A DNA stretch of 64,000 nucleotides, from positions 153,194-217,193 of the forward strand of contig CACRXP010000625.1 in assembly GCA_902702965.1 (NCBI GenBank), given 5' to 3'. This DNA is from Spirometra erinaceieuropaei (lineage: Eukaryota; Platyhelminthes; Cestoda; Diphyllobothriidea; Diphyllobothriidae). Positions within the stretch are counted from its first letter, which is position 1; the number at the start of each line of letters is the position of its first letter. The position numbers and the translations under genes were made by a program. The notes beneath the pieces were generated by a model, which ran no database searches, had not been told where the DNA came from, and saw only the letters and a list, made by a program, of their open reading frames with translations. Of this stretch, positions 11,401 through 22,600 are shown piece after piece.

Positions 11401-14400
11401 AAAAGGACGGCGTTCTGAAGGAGCAATCAGTTGTTAAAAAGGCAATTTAAGGCAATAATGCACTGCGTATTAGGAGATTCAGAGGCTGCATGGATGTTAT
11501 TACTAACCTGATGCGTGGAATTAGCAGGCCAAAAACACTGCGCAGGACGAAGACGATGAGGGTGAGGTAAGTGACGAGGCAACGCAGAGGCAGGAAGGTG
11601 TAGATGACAAGAAGGTGGTCCAGACACTGCAGCAGACCGTATGCCATGAACTAGAAGGGTTAAAGGACTGGTCGTTATTAGGATAAGCTTACGAGGCGCA
11701 ATCATAAATCCTGATAGATGCCCCCCTCCCTTTGTGACCTTAGATAACCTGCCCTCCAGGACTGCAGTTTTGAAAAGAGGTTGTGCGGCAGTGCGTCCTG
11801 ATGTCAGCTGTAGGGGATTTTTGCATGTGATGTTTATAAATGTTCTGTTTCGTAAATATTCTCGGTTGGTACTAGCCACTGGTACAGTCTTCAGCGGGGA
11901 AGTCGTCGAAAAATTTAAAGTAGGTTGACAACACAGGGAGAAGCCACGGGCGATGGCATGACTGACGAAGCAGACTGTTGTTCATCCGTATAGTTTGAAC
12001 GTCTAATACGTCTAGGCTCTAACCGGGCCCGTAGACTAGCGGTATGAAGAAATCTGATATGTCTGAATTAAAGCAGTTGCTAAGGATGAGTAGACGAAGA
12101 TCTTTTCATTCGAAACATTTAAAAAGAGGAACTCTGTGTGATAGAAAGTAAAGATTGCACTGGATTGCAGGCACATGAGCTTTATTCACTTGTTTGGGAC
12201 TCGTATTCGGACACATCGCCAGAGCCAAGGAATAGACGAGTACGGAAGCGCTGGAAGAAATGCGTTTATACTACAGGATTGGTGCGAAGCCACATCTCTG
12301 TTGACTGGTGAAGAACGATTCTGCCACCTATCCCCCCTTGAGTAGTCACTGAGCCTACGCAGGTGGAACCTTAATGCCGCATAAGCTGTGGTTCGTTGCA
12401 TTTACGGACTGATCGTGGACGGCGAAACATCACTTATGCGGCCCTTGTCGGCCCTGGCGTGAGTTTTGGCCACGCTTTCCTTGAACGTGAGGCCCAGTTA
12501 TATCCAGCTAGCACTTATTTGCTGACGGTCTCCTCTCCACTGTTGATATGTGTCCAGTCATCGGTATTCGGGGGAATATTCCAGTTTTCCAGCTTCGCAC
12601 ATTGAGAATCTCAAAGAGGCCCAATTCTCACTGTCTACTAAAGCGAAAGTTCAAAGGATGGGTGACGTGACGTCGGAGTTGCCTTCCTCCTCACGAATGA
12701 CGATGCTAGATGGCTGTGATACCTCCCCCACACGCACGGACATGGTGTCAACAATTGTCTCATGATCATTGAGTTTCCGCTTTGTGGAGGACTGACCGCT
12801 GCGAACACCTGGCGTTCTCAATGACAAGCCTCGACGACACGAGGAACAAATTCTACGAAGATACGCACGCCATCCAGGCACCAGTGCTGAAGGCGTACAA
12901 TCTGCTTGTGTTTGATGAAGTCAATGCCTACGCCGATACAGACCGCGCTACCCGCTAGGGGATGTCATATCACGATGCAGTCGACAGCTGCAACAGCAGC
13001 GGCCCCCTCTTCCCGCAGACTTGCACGGAGCCCAGTCTTCTGGCCACTAACATACTCTTTCGCCTCTCAAACCAGAAGAAGACAAGGAGGATGCATCCTG
13101 ACTCGCGACCGTTGTACTATTTCCTGGTCATGAAGCATGATCAACGCAATGCGCTAATGACCAAGGGGCATGTGCTATTGAATGCTGGAAGAACAAGCAC
13201 CTTGTCAGCTCAAGGAGGACACTGTAATCCCAATCCCACAGCCGGTCACAAGGTAAGCACACACCGGGTAAGTTAGATACTACGTTACCGGATATGGCTG
13301 GACGCCGTTTGGACCATAACTAATAAATGAGGCTTGAACTGGAGCAAATGCAAGCACTGGAAAAGGATTTCAATGCTAAGAGGCAGTGAAGAAGACTGCG
13401 GGACGCCGCCTGAGCCATCGCTCACGCACATCGACAACAAGACTACTTCAAAGTTCCATGAAATATGACGATCAACGCCAATCCTACATTGCCTTAAAAA
13501 GAGACTTTTTCCCACCGATACATGTGCAAAAATGGCCAAATCTGCGAAAACCTCGGGGTGTGAGATATTTAACTTCATGTTAATTACTCGCCAGAACACG
13601 CACCTGGAGTAGGTAACGCTTCCAGGAACACGATAGAGACTCTTTTAAAAAAACTATGCGGAACCACGGACAGTATCTTCGCGACTCACCAACTACAAAT
13701 GCAAAAAAGTGCGAAACAGTCCCTACACCACCTTCGTAAATCTGCGAAAGACCTTCCATACAGTGGACCGTAATGGATTCTAAGAAAGCATGCTGAGATG
13801 CGAGTGTCCAAAACAACGCATGCAGATAGGAAGGCAGCTATACCACGGAATAATGACACGAGACAACGGGTAGGTCGCGGATGCATTGGCGTTGACAAAC
13901 TGGGTGAAGCAGGCTTGCGTACTCGCTCCCGCCCTATTCAATCTCATGTTCTACCCTATGATGACTGACACCTGCCGTAAGCGGCAGCCAAAAATCAACA
14001 TCTACTACCAAGATGGCAGACAACTACTCAACATCTACGAGGTTCCATGGCCAGTGCTCACGACCCCCTTGTCGCGCGTGACCGTTCGCCAAATACGCTG
14101 GAAGCAGGCATGCAGCTTCCGGCAGCATAAACGTTGAACTGGGGATCAGCACCAAGATGACAGTGATTATGCACCAACCAGCGCCAAATGATGACTACAA
14201 CGGACTCATGGTGAGTGTCAGCAAAATCCGTTCCACCTCGGTGGACAAATTCATGTGCCTGGGAAGTACCATTTGACGAATCACCAAGATCGATGAAACT
14301 GTCGATCGAGCCCCGAAAGCTAGACATGCGTTCGGTGGGGTACAACACCCTGTCTAGAATCGCCGCGGATCCCCCTTAACATGAAACTAAGGGCGTTGAC

Positions 14401-17400
14401 CTGGCAACGCTCCTGTATCGGACGGAGATGTAGACGGTTTAGTAAAGCCAAGCGAGGGAGCTCAATCATTTTCGCCCTGACTGCCTCCGTAGAAGACTGA
14501 AGGTAAAGTGGCGAGAGTGAATCCCAGATAGAGACTCTGGAAAGAATCGGCGTCCTCGGCATCCATGCTCTGTTGAAGCAGATAAGACGACGTTGGAACG
14601 GCCATGTCGTGAGGACGGATAACGAGCGTCTGTCCAAGCGACCTTTGCAGAACGTCGCTATGGGGTGCTAGTAGACAGAGCGGACAAAAGACGCGATAGA
14701 GGGACAGCCCGAGGACGTCTCGAGAGCTCTTAAATCAATCCTGAGACCTAGGAGATCCTTGCACAAGATCGGCAAGCGTAGCAGACCTCCATGAGAACCG
14801 AGACTGCCGTCTCCGAGGCCAAGAGGATACTGAACGCAGAGGCTAAACGAGGTGTCCGCAAAGCTCAAATGTCGCGGACCAACGGTGGCAACACCCAAAC
14901 TCCCACTAAATTATTCGCATAGACAATGGTTAATTGGGGCAAGGATCGGCCTTTATGGACGTCGCCGGACTCGATGCAATGTTAACACAGTTGACGCGCC
15001 TTTTTCCTCATAAAAAAAATCGCCACCACCGTCATCACCCGCAAAGACACCCCGCCATTCCGTCTTTAAACTAGAAATGTGGATCCACTTCCAACCTGTT
15101 CACAGCACAATCCTACTTTTGAATTCTGCATAGGCCTAGTCGACCACTGGTGAAGCCATTAAATTGTGACTGGTGGATGAGTGCCTGAAGTCCCAATGCA
15201 CCCAAAACTACCGCTTCGCCTGTCCACACTTTCCCACTGTACTTAGATAGGGCGTTAGCCTATTCGACCATAAGTGCATCCACGTAAAGCTCTGGTCAAA
15301 CGGCACAAAAAGACCCCTCGCGACACTTCGCTCAACTCCCACAACCCACGATCCTACTAGGTCTAGAGTATATGTACGATTACTATCAACAACACGTCGC
15401 TCACGTAAGACGCGTGCGACCTACTTTGCCAACATCGGTATGGAGAGTGAAACTTCTCGTGTGAGAATGTGCACATCTCACTAGATGAAGAGTGTGTCGT
15501 TTGGTGTGGCCTGGTGTATGGAGTATGGACCAAGTCATGTGTTAAATGCGTAAACGGGTTGTTTGACCTTGTCAGCCACTGCGCCCACATCCACCTCCGG
15601 TCGTATCGACCTTGTCTTCCTATTGTTGCACGCATCGGAAGTGCGGGAGGTTCCATATGGTCTGGTTTTCTGCTTCGATTTTGTGCACGACGGCTGAAAG
15701 TGGTTGAACGAGGGTATTAAAATTCGTCAACCTAGTCTTCTGTCATAGAGCAGTGCGTCCGAACATGCCGATAGAGTCCTCACGCAGGGGCGTGCTTGTG
15801 GTTGATCGGGTGGTCACTGTTGGACTTCAGTTCTCACATGGTGCTTATTGATTTACTAGACAGTATGGATTGTAGACAACTTAAATTATCGACAGAGGAC
15901 ACAGGAGAAAGGCAGCTGTTAGTTGTCATCTTCTCATCAAAATCGTCCCTGCCAGCACCTGGCCAGAAGGATAAAGCTGGCTCCCACATAGGGGGCCAAT
16001 ACTTTCGGTCTGCGACAGTGGAACACCTGCGAATTCAGTCTTTGCAAGACGGTCTCGATCGTAAATCTTGATATCTGTCACCATATCGGCATGCATTTTT
16101 TCGCGCTTGCAGGTTGTTCCAACGAACAAAGGGCATACTTTAAGACCGAAATTCAAGAGCTTAAAAACGTTGGCACATTTAGTGATTCTCCACTTCATTT
16201 TATTTATCCCCCAACAGCGGTTGGATGGTTTCGACTGCAATGTCTCAGTGAATGGAAGTAGTCAAACAAATAGTATAAAAAGGTACGGTGACTACGATAC
16301 GTGGTAGACATGTCCTTTCCTCCAAGAACAGCGATAGGTCGGCTGTAGTATTTGAATACACAATCCCAAACGCAAGACGCCGAAACAGTCATGCAGCTAG
16401 AGCGCTTTGCGGACTCCTGGACGCTTCTTACACTGCCGCCATTTGCTGATAGATCGTCGATCTTGCACCTTAAGTCTCCATCGCCGACAATGAGCCAATT
16501 TCATGCATTAGTTTTCACAGAGCTGACTTTGCGTAGGACGTAGAGCTGCACATCTCTTGGTGATTGTGTTGTCTTCTGGATGCAGATGATATTGTGATAT
16601 GCTGTCATGGCGTCTCACTTGTCCACGAGCACGACAAAACATTCGCAAGCCTTGAGTACGTCTAGATTAGCGCCGTTGACCTTGGGGGAATTTTGACTGA
16701 TTTGTGTGACATGCGGAGTGACGAAGCTTTAAATTGGGTAAAATTCTTATCAACTGTGGTATCCACCTGAGTGAGGGCTCATTCTATTGGTGCTATCACA
16801 TTGTCAGAGAAAGGAACAGCCATAAGTCCCGCATTTGTTTCGCGGCTAGATCCCTGGGCGACGAAGGTGTGCCCATTTGACTAAGTTTGATTAAGAAGTG
16901 TATGGAATCTATGCTCCTGTACTGCGTCCTCTATCGTTCTCTGTCTACAGGCATATTCGACTACTTTCTGCCGAAACAGTTGTGTGCTGCTCTCTTCCAC
17001 GGATTCGGGACGACTGTTTTCTGCTTTGTTAGCCCTCCGAGAGCACACGCGTCAGCTTGAGTGACGATTCGGAAATATGAGAATCACTCGTCAGCTTCAC
17101 CAGCCCAGTGTCGACCGGGTTGTTGTACACGTCCTTAGTAGGTGACGTGAACGAGGCCCGTTGATCAACAGGTACGCGTCTGCGTGAAATCCCACTCTAC
17201 AAAAACAGCGCTCCATGTATGTCTTGCAATTGTACTTACTTCTCTGTTGGTGTATTTGAATATAAAGCAGAAACATCGGAATAATATAGCTGTCGCCCTA
17301 ACGATGCTGTGGATTACTTTCCAACCTTCCATCCATTTTCGAAAAACTCTGCTAATCGGACTCTAGGCAATGAGCTACTAATCTCAAGGCTCATGTCCCA

Positions 17401-17687
17401 GAGACACTATAAATAGCTTTCCTAGCCTGCATCAGTGGGAGCTCCAAGCTATCTCCAATTATCGAGATTGACTACGTAAAATTATGAAAGAAAATATGGA
17501 AAAAATCGTAAAAAAATTCTGTCGGACCGCGCACTCTGGGGCCTTACCGACTCAAGGTACTGCGGAATCGACAGGAATTTGTAGACTCGATTTCTAAACG
17601 GTCCACTGTCTTGTGCTGTCTCACCCTCCTCTTGATGGCGTGTTGGAGGACTGAACTCCTCGCATAAATAATTTGAAAACTTGAAGT
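5190..17687 (-). CDS. TAPT1: TAPT1-like multi-pass membrane protein gene (partial, four exons found)
   Basis: TAPT1 (DUF747 family; yeast relative Emp65) is a multi-pass endoplasmic reticulum and ciliary-base membrane protein needed for cilium formation and skeletal patterning in vertebrates. Four exons on the minus strand read consecutively through a conserved part of the family: 17687-17548, 11650-11508, 8286-8118 and 5401 to about 5190. Splice phases agree at all three junctions (0, 2, 0) and each has a good donor (GTAAGG, GTTAGT, GTAAGC) and a CTAG- or TTAG-type acceptor. The joined reading follows the family order: VYKFLSIPQYLES, FMAYGLLQCLD, a hydrophobic FLPLR segment, DLVKF, QSVVKIYIFFNLLE, then VADRLLS. 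The N-terminal exon and the C-terminal half were not found; the latter may lie to the left or outside the window. Introns of about 5.9, 3.2 and 2.7 kb hold repeats. Assignment rests on remembered family motifs. Confidence 0.82.
6530..6815 (+). repeat. Dispersed repeat X, copy 2
   Basis: The fullest copy on this strand. It runs from AAATCCTGGTCAGTGTACG through GTTGTGGACCAGG, ACGCCTAGGTG, GACACCAGGCC, GTGCGGTAGATG and GCGCAAGTCTAC to GATCGAACTGTC. It aligns inverted with 62275-62560 over nearly its whole length and with 4600-4815 over its right part. It lies within the TAPT1-like intron between 5402 and 8117. Confidence 0.7.
6816..8117. other. Intron of the TAPT1-like gene, no further feature
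   Basis: Continuation of the intron between the QSVVK exon and the VADRLLS exon. I see no open frame with recognisable content. A few CCCTAA-like words near 7764-7812 are irregular and not a telomeric array. Confidence 0.5.
8118..8286 (-). CDS. TAPT1: TAPT1-like exon with QSVVK motif
   Basis: 169 nt. The acceptor is TATTTTCTAG and the donor GAG|GTAAGC. One base completes the arginine codon split with the previous exon, and it leaves in phase 0. It encodes RYQLHAADARDLVKF, a membrane segment (VCLCTLFLYTFD) and the most conserved family stretch, AYHEIRTQSVVKIYIFFNLLE (compare 'YH.IRGQSVIKLYI.YNMLEV' in vertebrates). Open reading continues on both sides, so the splice sites define this exon better than its frame does. 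Confidence 0.9.
8287..11507. other. Large intron of the TAPT1-like gene
   Basis: 3221 bp between two phase-matched exons. Short open frames occur on both strands but none has family motifs. No clear mobile element was recognised. Confidence 0.6.
11508..11650 (-). CDS. TAPT1: TAPT1-like exon with membrane segments
   Basis: 143 nt. The acceptor CCCTTCTAG precedes TTCATGGCA and the donor is CATCAG|GTTAGT. It enters in phase 0 and leaves in phase 2. It encodes FMAYGLLQCLD followed by two hydrophobic stretches containing FLPLRCL, matching the family's 'FM.YG...CLD.FL...T.LPLR' signature. The methionine at 11647 is internal, not a start, because the acceptor and the conserved preceding phenylalanine lie just upstream. 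Confidence 0.85.
12640..15020 (+). pseudogene. Decayed non-LTR retrotransposon (endonuclease-RT with C-terminal zinc finger)
   Basis: A collapsed relic whose pieces keep the order of a flatworm non-LTR element. An endonuclease stretch (about 12820-13250) contains ARGTNSTKIRT-like and HPDSR remnants. An RT start follows (13620-13860) with TTFVNLRKTFHTV readable across frames. An RT core (13886-14060) contains WVKQACVLAPALFNLMF, the G.KQGCVLAP.LF block with glycines changed. A thumb region (14270-14900) contains ITKIDETV and TLERIGVLGIHAL. A C-terminal finger (14940-15000) reads ARIGLYGRR followed by TRC. Stops and frameshifts interrupt every segment, the FADD box is unreadable and much of the middle is deleted. 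It sits in the TAPT1-like intron between 11651 and 17547. The clade (RTE/CR1-like) is not certain. Confidence 0.7.
15021..17547. other. Intron sequence without recognised features
   Basis: Remaining part of the 5.9-kb TAPT1-like intron. Several frames of 60-100 codons exist on both strands, but none resembles a known family or has splice-bounded ends. Confidence 0.45.
17548..17687 (-). CDS. TAPT1: TAPT1-like exon, first recognised
   Basis: 140 nt. The acceptor is GTATTTTAG, ending at 17688, and the donor TCG|GTAAGG follows 17548. It starts by completing a codon split after its first base and ends in phase 0. It encodes FKFSNYLCEEF, a short acidic linker and RNRVYKFLSIPQYLES, which corresponds to the 'RE.VY.FL..P..LE' helix just before the first conserved membrane segment of the family. 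An upstream exon is required but was not identified between 17690 and 19080. Confidence 0.8.
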
Positions 17688-17688
17688 C

Positions 17689-19095
17689 TAAAATACACAC
17701 AGGGTGGCACAAAGTTTAAAAAAAGTATCCAACCCGAGTGAGTCGCAAAAATCTGGAAAAAGTGAGAAGGGCACTTTAGAAAATACTTATTTTTGGCAAG
17801 TTTGCATACAATTACTTCGAGCTTTCTGTCGGAGAAAAAAATTAATTCGGGGACACCAGTGACAGTTACTAGAAGTAACTGAGTGCTCATTTAAAACTCT
17901 TGAGGCTTGTGATGAAAAAATAGATTGGCTCTTATGCGAAAAGGGTACGACAGTAGGAAAGGCCGGACTCCGGGTCACGCTTTTTAGAATGTGTAGAACC
18001 TCGGAGAATTCTGCAAACTAAAGTGCGCCGTCCCAGGGCCGCATTTACCCTATAATCGTTCACTAAAAGGTGAGAAAGAGTCAAGCCGAAGGAATTTCGG
18101 GCATGATCAAATACCTGAGACGAAGTATACGGCGCCCGGGAAAAACGCACTTTAAATCTGAGAGATGGTTCGAAGTGTGAAGAGAAATTGTGCTAGGTCT
18201 GATGCGATTCTCCGGCCTGCGCTCAGTCGTACGCTACTAAAGAAGTTTAGTCGAGTAGCCTTGGTGTGGAAGTAAACAGAGCCTCGGACTGGTCGACGGC
18301 TTAAATATAGATCACAGGGGGCCACTAAAGCCATTTACAATAGCAAATCATGCGCCCGGCTGGGACTGAAAGCCGGGACGAGCATTCCCTAGCATAGGTC
18401 AACCTATATCACTTTCACCTAAGCGCCTGGTGTATAGCCTCAGTTATACCACGACTAAAGCGCATATCCAGACATTTTTCGCATAATCCAGCTTATTGAT
18501 GCCTCAGTGGACACGGTTTGGTTTGATCAAGATGAGACCATAAAAGCAAGCGTGGCACATGTTATTGGGTAAACAACACATTAATGGCTGAGCGCGAAGT
18601 ATGGACACCTGTGTATTAATCGCAACAAAGACACGGTTCCAACCGTTTCTAGCGCTGGACAGGTCAGTAAATTAAAGAGCGAAGACACCGCAATGACGGC
18701 GCACAGTCGTTGGCGAGAAAAAAAATTTGCCAGACAAGGTACATCTTACTCGGTATAGACCGAATAAAACAGACTGGCTACAAAATACTGTTGGCACGAA
18801 TCAAAACGTCGGGGGGAATACTCTAACTGAAAGACTCCACTCTGACCACGGGAACGGAAATCACTGTTATGTCAGAAAAAAATGCACTCAAAACACGCAT
18901 GCTCTAACGCCTCATAACGTCGCTTACTCTGAAAAGGGTTTCGAATTTCACACTCGGATTCGGAGTCATTGCGATAACGCCATTGTTCTTTTTGGTCCAT
19001 GGGGGTCTGGCACTTTGCAAACCGTCCTATGTACGTATTTACGGCTAAACTACAGAGTACGGTAGGAAGTAACAAGAAAACGAAATACATCAAAT
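17689..19095. other. Between the TAPT1-like exon and ERH; expected to hold the TAPT1 5' end
   Basis: The first recognised TAPT1-like exon begins mid-codon, so at least one more exon must lie upstream, either here or further away. Frames at 17932-18334 (minus) and 18727-19065 (plus) lack recognisable content. I cannot place the promoter or first exon. Confidence 0.35.
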
Positions 19096-19100
19096 AATAC

Positions 19101-19106
19101 TTTATT
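19101..19106 (-). promoter_or_regulatory. ERH polyadenylation signal
   Basis: AATAAA on the minus strand (TTTATT on the plus strand), about 45 nt after the ERH stop codon at 19150. Position and distance fit a compact 3' UTR. Confidence 0.7.
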
Positions 19107-19149
19107 TTGGAAAAATGAGTTTTGGGTTACATCAGGCAACAAATGCTTA

Positions 19150-19458
19150 TTACTGTCCGGCCTGGTTTCTTAGTAGGAGGTAAATGTTCTCCTTTATCCA
19201 GTGTTTGGTGTGAGGCACGTAAGTAGCGGTATCCTCATGAAACTCTAAACAGCTTAAGTCTGCTAAGGCGTCAATAAATTCGAAGAGCTGTGAGATGTCG
19301 TATGTAATGGTTGGGGCAGAGGGGTTTTGACGTTTCAGCTGCTCTTCGTAGATCTTGCAAACACCTTCCAAACACTGATTAACTGTTTCATAGTCCGTCC
19401 AGGCACGCGTATCCGGCTTCTTAGCTGCCGACTGTACAAGCAGGATCGTATGGCCCAT
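19150..19458 (-). CDS. ERH: Enhancer of rudimentary homologue
   Basis: ERH is a small, highly conserved nuclear protein that dimerises and binds partners in mRNA processing and decay and in pyrimidine metabolism. The 102-residue frame starts MGHTILLVQ and keeps the family signatures DYE.VN.C.EGVCK.YEE (about residues 23-40), [19 protein letters not shown] (about 51-72) and the C-terminal DWIKE-type helix, here [11 protein letters not shown]. Its length equals the usual 100-104 residues and the frame is uninterrupted, so no intron splits the coding part. The start is fixed by family alignment. A pyrimidine-rich 3' splice acceptor, TTACTTTTCTTAAG, ends only two bases before the ATG, so the mRNA 5' end is probably added by cis- or trans-splicing. 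ERMP1 lies 185 bp upstream in the same direction. Confidence 0.97.
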   Translation of the reverse strand: MGHTILLVQSAAKKPDTRAWTDYETVNQCLEGVCKIYEEQLKRQNPSAPTITYDISQLFEFIDALADLSCLEFHEDTATYVPHTKHWIKENIYLLLRNQAGQ

Positions 19459-19460
19459 TG

Positions 19461-19474
19461 CTTAAGAAAAGTAA
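19461..19474 (-). promoter_or_regulatory. 3' splice acceptor directly upstream of the ERH start
   Basis: Read on the minus strand, TTACTTTTCTTAAG is followed by CA and then ATG. A pyrimidine tract and AG this close to a start codon is typical of a spliced-leader acceptor or of a leader-exon junction. No matching 5' exon with a donor was identified. Confidence 0.55.
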
Positions 19475-19535
19475 ACATCAAATAGCTGACTAGAGGCAGA
19501 TCAGACCGGTCAAGTAACGGAAGTTGTAGATAAAC

Positions 19536-19541
19536 TTTATT
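19536..19541 (-). promoter_or_regulatory. ERMP1 polyadenylation signal
   Basis: AATAAA on the minus strand, about 100 nt after the ERMP1 stop codon and about 80 nt before the ERH start codon. Confidence 0.6.
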
Positions 19542-19642
19542 GTCTTTTTGTGAAAAACAGGAATGGAAGAGAGTAAATAAAGTGAGATAAAAAAGCCAAT
19601 GTATTCGAAAGAGAAACCACATCGTAGGAGCCTTCCACGCTA

Positions 19643-22600
19643 TTACAAATTGAGCAAATTTACACGCCAGTGTTCGTAGGATGAAATCCATGAAATTGGG
19701 ACAGTCCAATTTGGTAGACGGGCGACCGTTTCTAACAACGCCGCAGATCTTCCGTTTGGGACACTTTCGTCGCTGTACTGACTGACTAAGGCGATGTCAA
19801 CGAAATTTTTGCAGCCTTCATTGCATGACTCTGAACTGACTGCAAATTCTAGCCAGAAAACCCATGGTTCTTGCCATTTCCCCGAGGGTGATGTGGCCGA
19901 TGATGGATCAAAATGGTTGATAAAGTAGTGAGCCGATGGCGGAGACGCCTCTTTTTCAAAGGGCGAACGACCAGGCATCGGAACCGGCCGGGGATATCCT
20001 GCATCAGGAGCAAAGGACCAATTTACAAGGTGAATATTTTCTGGTTGGAATCGCATCAGAAGCTGAGTGTGGGGAGAAAATGAATCTACAGAAAGTGTTA
20101 GGTTGACACGACTAGAATTCATATTTAATTCCAGGGACTCTCTCAATTCAAGGGTCCTATTAATGACGTGCAGCTCTGCAGGCATCGACTTGTGGGGTTC
20201 GGCCTGCCTAGGCAGAAGAAAAAAAGTGCTGAAGGCGTGTATAAGAGGATAAAATAACGGTATACCACAATAAGGACGATCTCTCTGACAAATAAACGGC
20301 TGAGATTCAGACAACTCCGGGAACTCAGTAAAGTCACGAACACCCTGGGATATCAGCTTTTGCAGTCGCAGTAGAAATGGGTTAGAAGACAAAGTAGACG
20401 ACGGAGGGTAACGAAAATATCGAAATTCGTTGGTGTCCAGTGGAACAATAAAAATCCCGGAATCGTTATTTGTCACGCCTGGACTCATTAGATTGTCCCG
20501 GAATGCCCTGTTCGCATGAAAAACAGCCACGCGCTGTTGACTCGGCCGAAAGAGATGTGCGTTTTTATCGGGGAGAATAGCATACGGGAATCCCATCTGA
20601 GACGTATGAACCAGGGCAGTAAATGTTATACAGGCATTGACAAGGAGATAACGCATTGTGCGAGCAGATTTAGCAGATGTAAAGTGCCACAAGTCGGCGA
20701 GGAAGAGGAGAACCGGCCATGAAATAAGAAAAATGATACAAGCTAGTGTTACATCAGGCTTAATCAAATGCCCAGCTCGGCCAAAGATCGGAATAAACGC
20801 GTCTAGAAGTACTGAGCACGATGATATATGGAAGAAGATTAAGGGAGGAATAAGGATAAACAGTGATTTGAGCGCAGGATTTCCTCCGAAAACGGACGCC
20901 CATTTTAAATAAACCCTACGAGATGCAAAAGTAAGCCCGCACCAAAAGGCAGGAATGTATGAGGCCGGACTATCAAGGGCGAGTGTGATAACCAGTAGAA
21001 TATTTAAGAGCAGAAGAGCAGCCTGGAAGAAGTCAAGCTCAAATGGGACGGAGGATAGAAGGGGGAGGTTCTGGGAACGATCGACCCACAGACTATTTTT
21101 AAGAAGTGTACGAAAAGGAAACAAGGTAAACATGCGCGCGTTTGGAATTTTGCAGAAGGACGTGTGAAAAAATGTGCAAAACGTCAAAAGCGGGAGGAAA
21201 AATACGCCGAAAATATTATAACGGTTTGTGAACCAAGTCATCCGACAACCCCACAAGTGCGTTGCATAGCCTACTGACATTAAAAATACAAAACTACCCA
21301 ACACAAAGGCAGTCTGAATGAGCAAGGCTAGAATAAGGCCACTGTATGAATCCCTTCCGCAACGTAGGACTTTCCGAGGCAAAAGAATCCATGATAATAC
21401 AAAAAGACACACAGCGGAATGCAAAATACGTCCAAGCCACCAGGGGTACTTCAGCATGAACGAGCCCAAAACATCAAAATAAACGTAGCGTGAAGAATCT
21501 GGTCGTCGCCCGACGCTTGGCGAATCGTGAATGCTGCCCAGGCTACCCTCCGGCGATACATTGGACTCCAACATTTGAGGCTGGGTAGGAGCTCTTTCAA
21601 GCTTTGGAAGATGAGTTATACGTGGATCGGTAGCCATGGTATGAATTAGACTGAGAAGATTTTCGCCAGCTAACTGAAGGCAGGCAGCAGATATACGTTC
21701 CTGTACGTCATGGCGCGTGTGATACGAATAGCCATCCGCGATGTAAGCAAGATCAAGACCGGGTATCAGGCCGTAATCACGAAAAATCCGGAAGTCTGTA
21801 TCTGAGGGTATCAATCCAAACTGAAATATTTCTTCAGCCATTACTTCCGCCGACGGCCTACGGGTTGCTTTCGAATAGATGTCAATGAGAACCGAACTGG
21901 CCATACCAGGACCACTCTGGAAAAGCAGAAGTTTCCCGCCAGCGCCAGCGCCCTCAAGATTGATGAAAAGGGCCACATCTTTGGCCCATTTGTGCTGAGT
22001 GATAAACGCATGACTGGCGGGCAGGATGGACTCTTCTGCAGAATTGAAAAGGAAAATAACATCATGAAGTAACACCGTCCTCACTTTAAGTAGAACGCGT
22101 ATGACCTCTAAGGAGTTGGCACAACTAACAAATGCATCAGATGCGCCTGGACTGCCAGGAGCGCTATCGTAGTGACAGTTAACAAGAATGGCACGACTAT
22201 TTTGTTGGCTACTTGAACGCGTGTCATGCAAACGAAAGAGGAGGTTGCACAAATTTGTGTAACTAGTTATATGAGAATGAGTCTTGAATGATGAATGGGA
22301 GGAGATTTGTTGGTCAAATGTTCCCTGAATAGAACCTCCCTTTGATTGGAGCTCCAGATCCTTAAGTTGAGCTATCAGGTAGTCTTTCGCATACACTTCC
22401 CTAGTAGCAATCTATATCGAGACGATATCTATTAGATATCTAATTTTCGAGATACCTATATCGAGTATATATCGATTTTGTCCGCGGCCTAGATATCGAG
22501 ACGATATCTATTTTTCGAGATACTACGAAATCGGCGATAGGGACACGTTAGGTCATGCGGTTTTTTCTTCTTACACCCATATATAATTTTCTTATCGTCT

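Noticed and set aside
18727..19065. 112-codon plus-strand frame
   Set aside because: No family motif, no splice or start context, opposite to the local genes; probably random.
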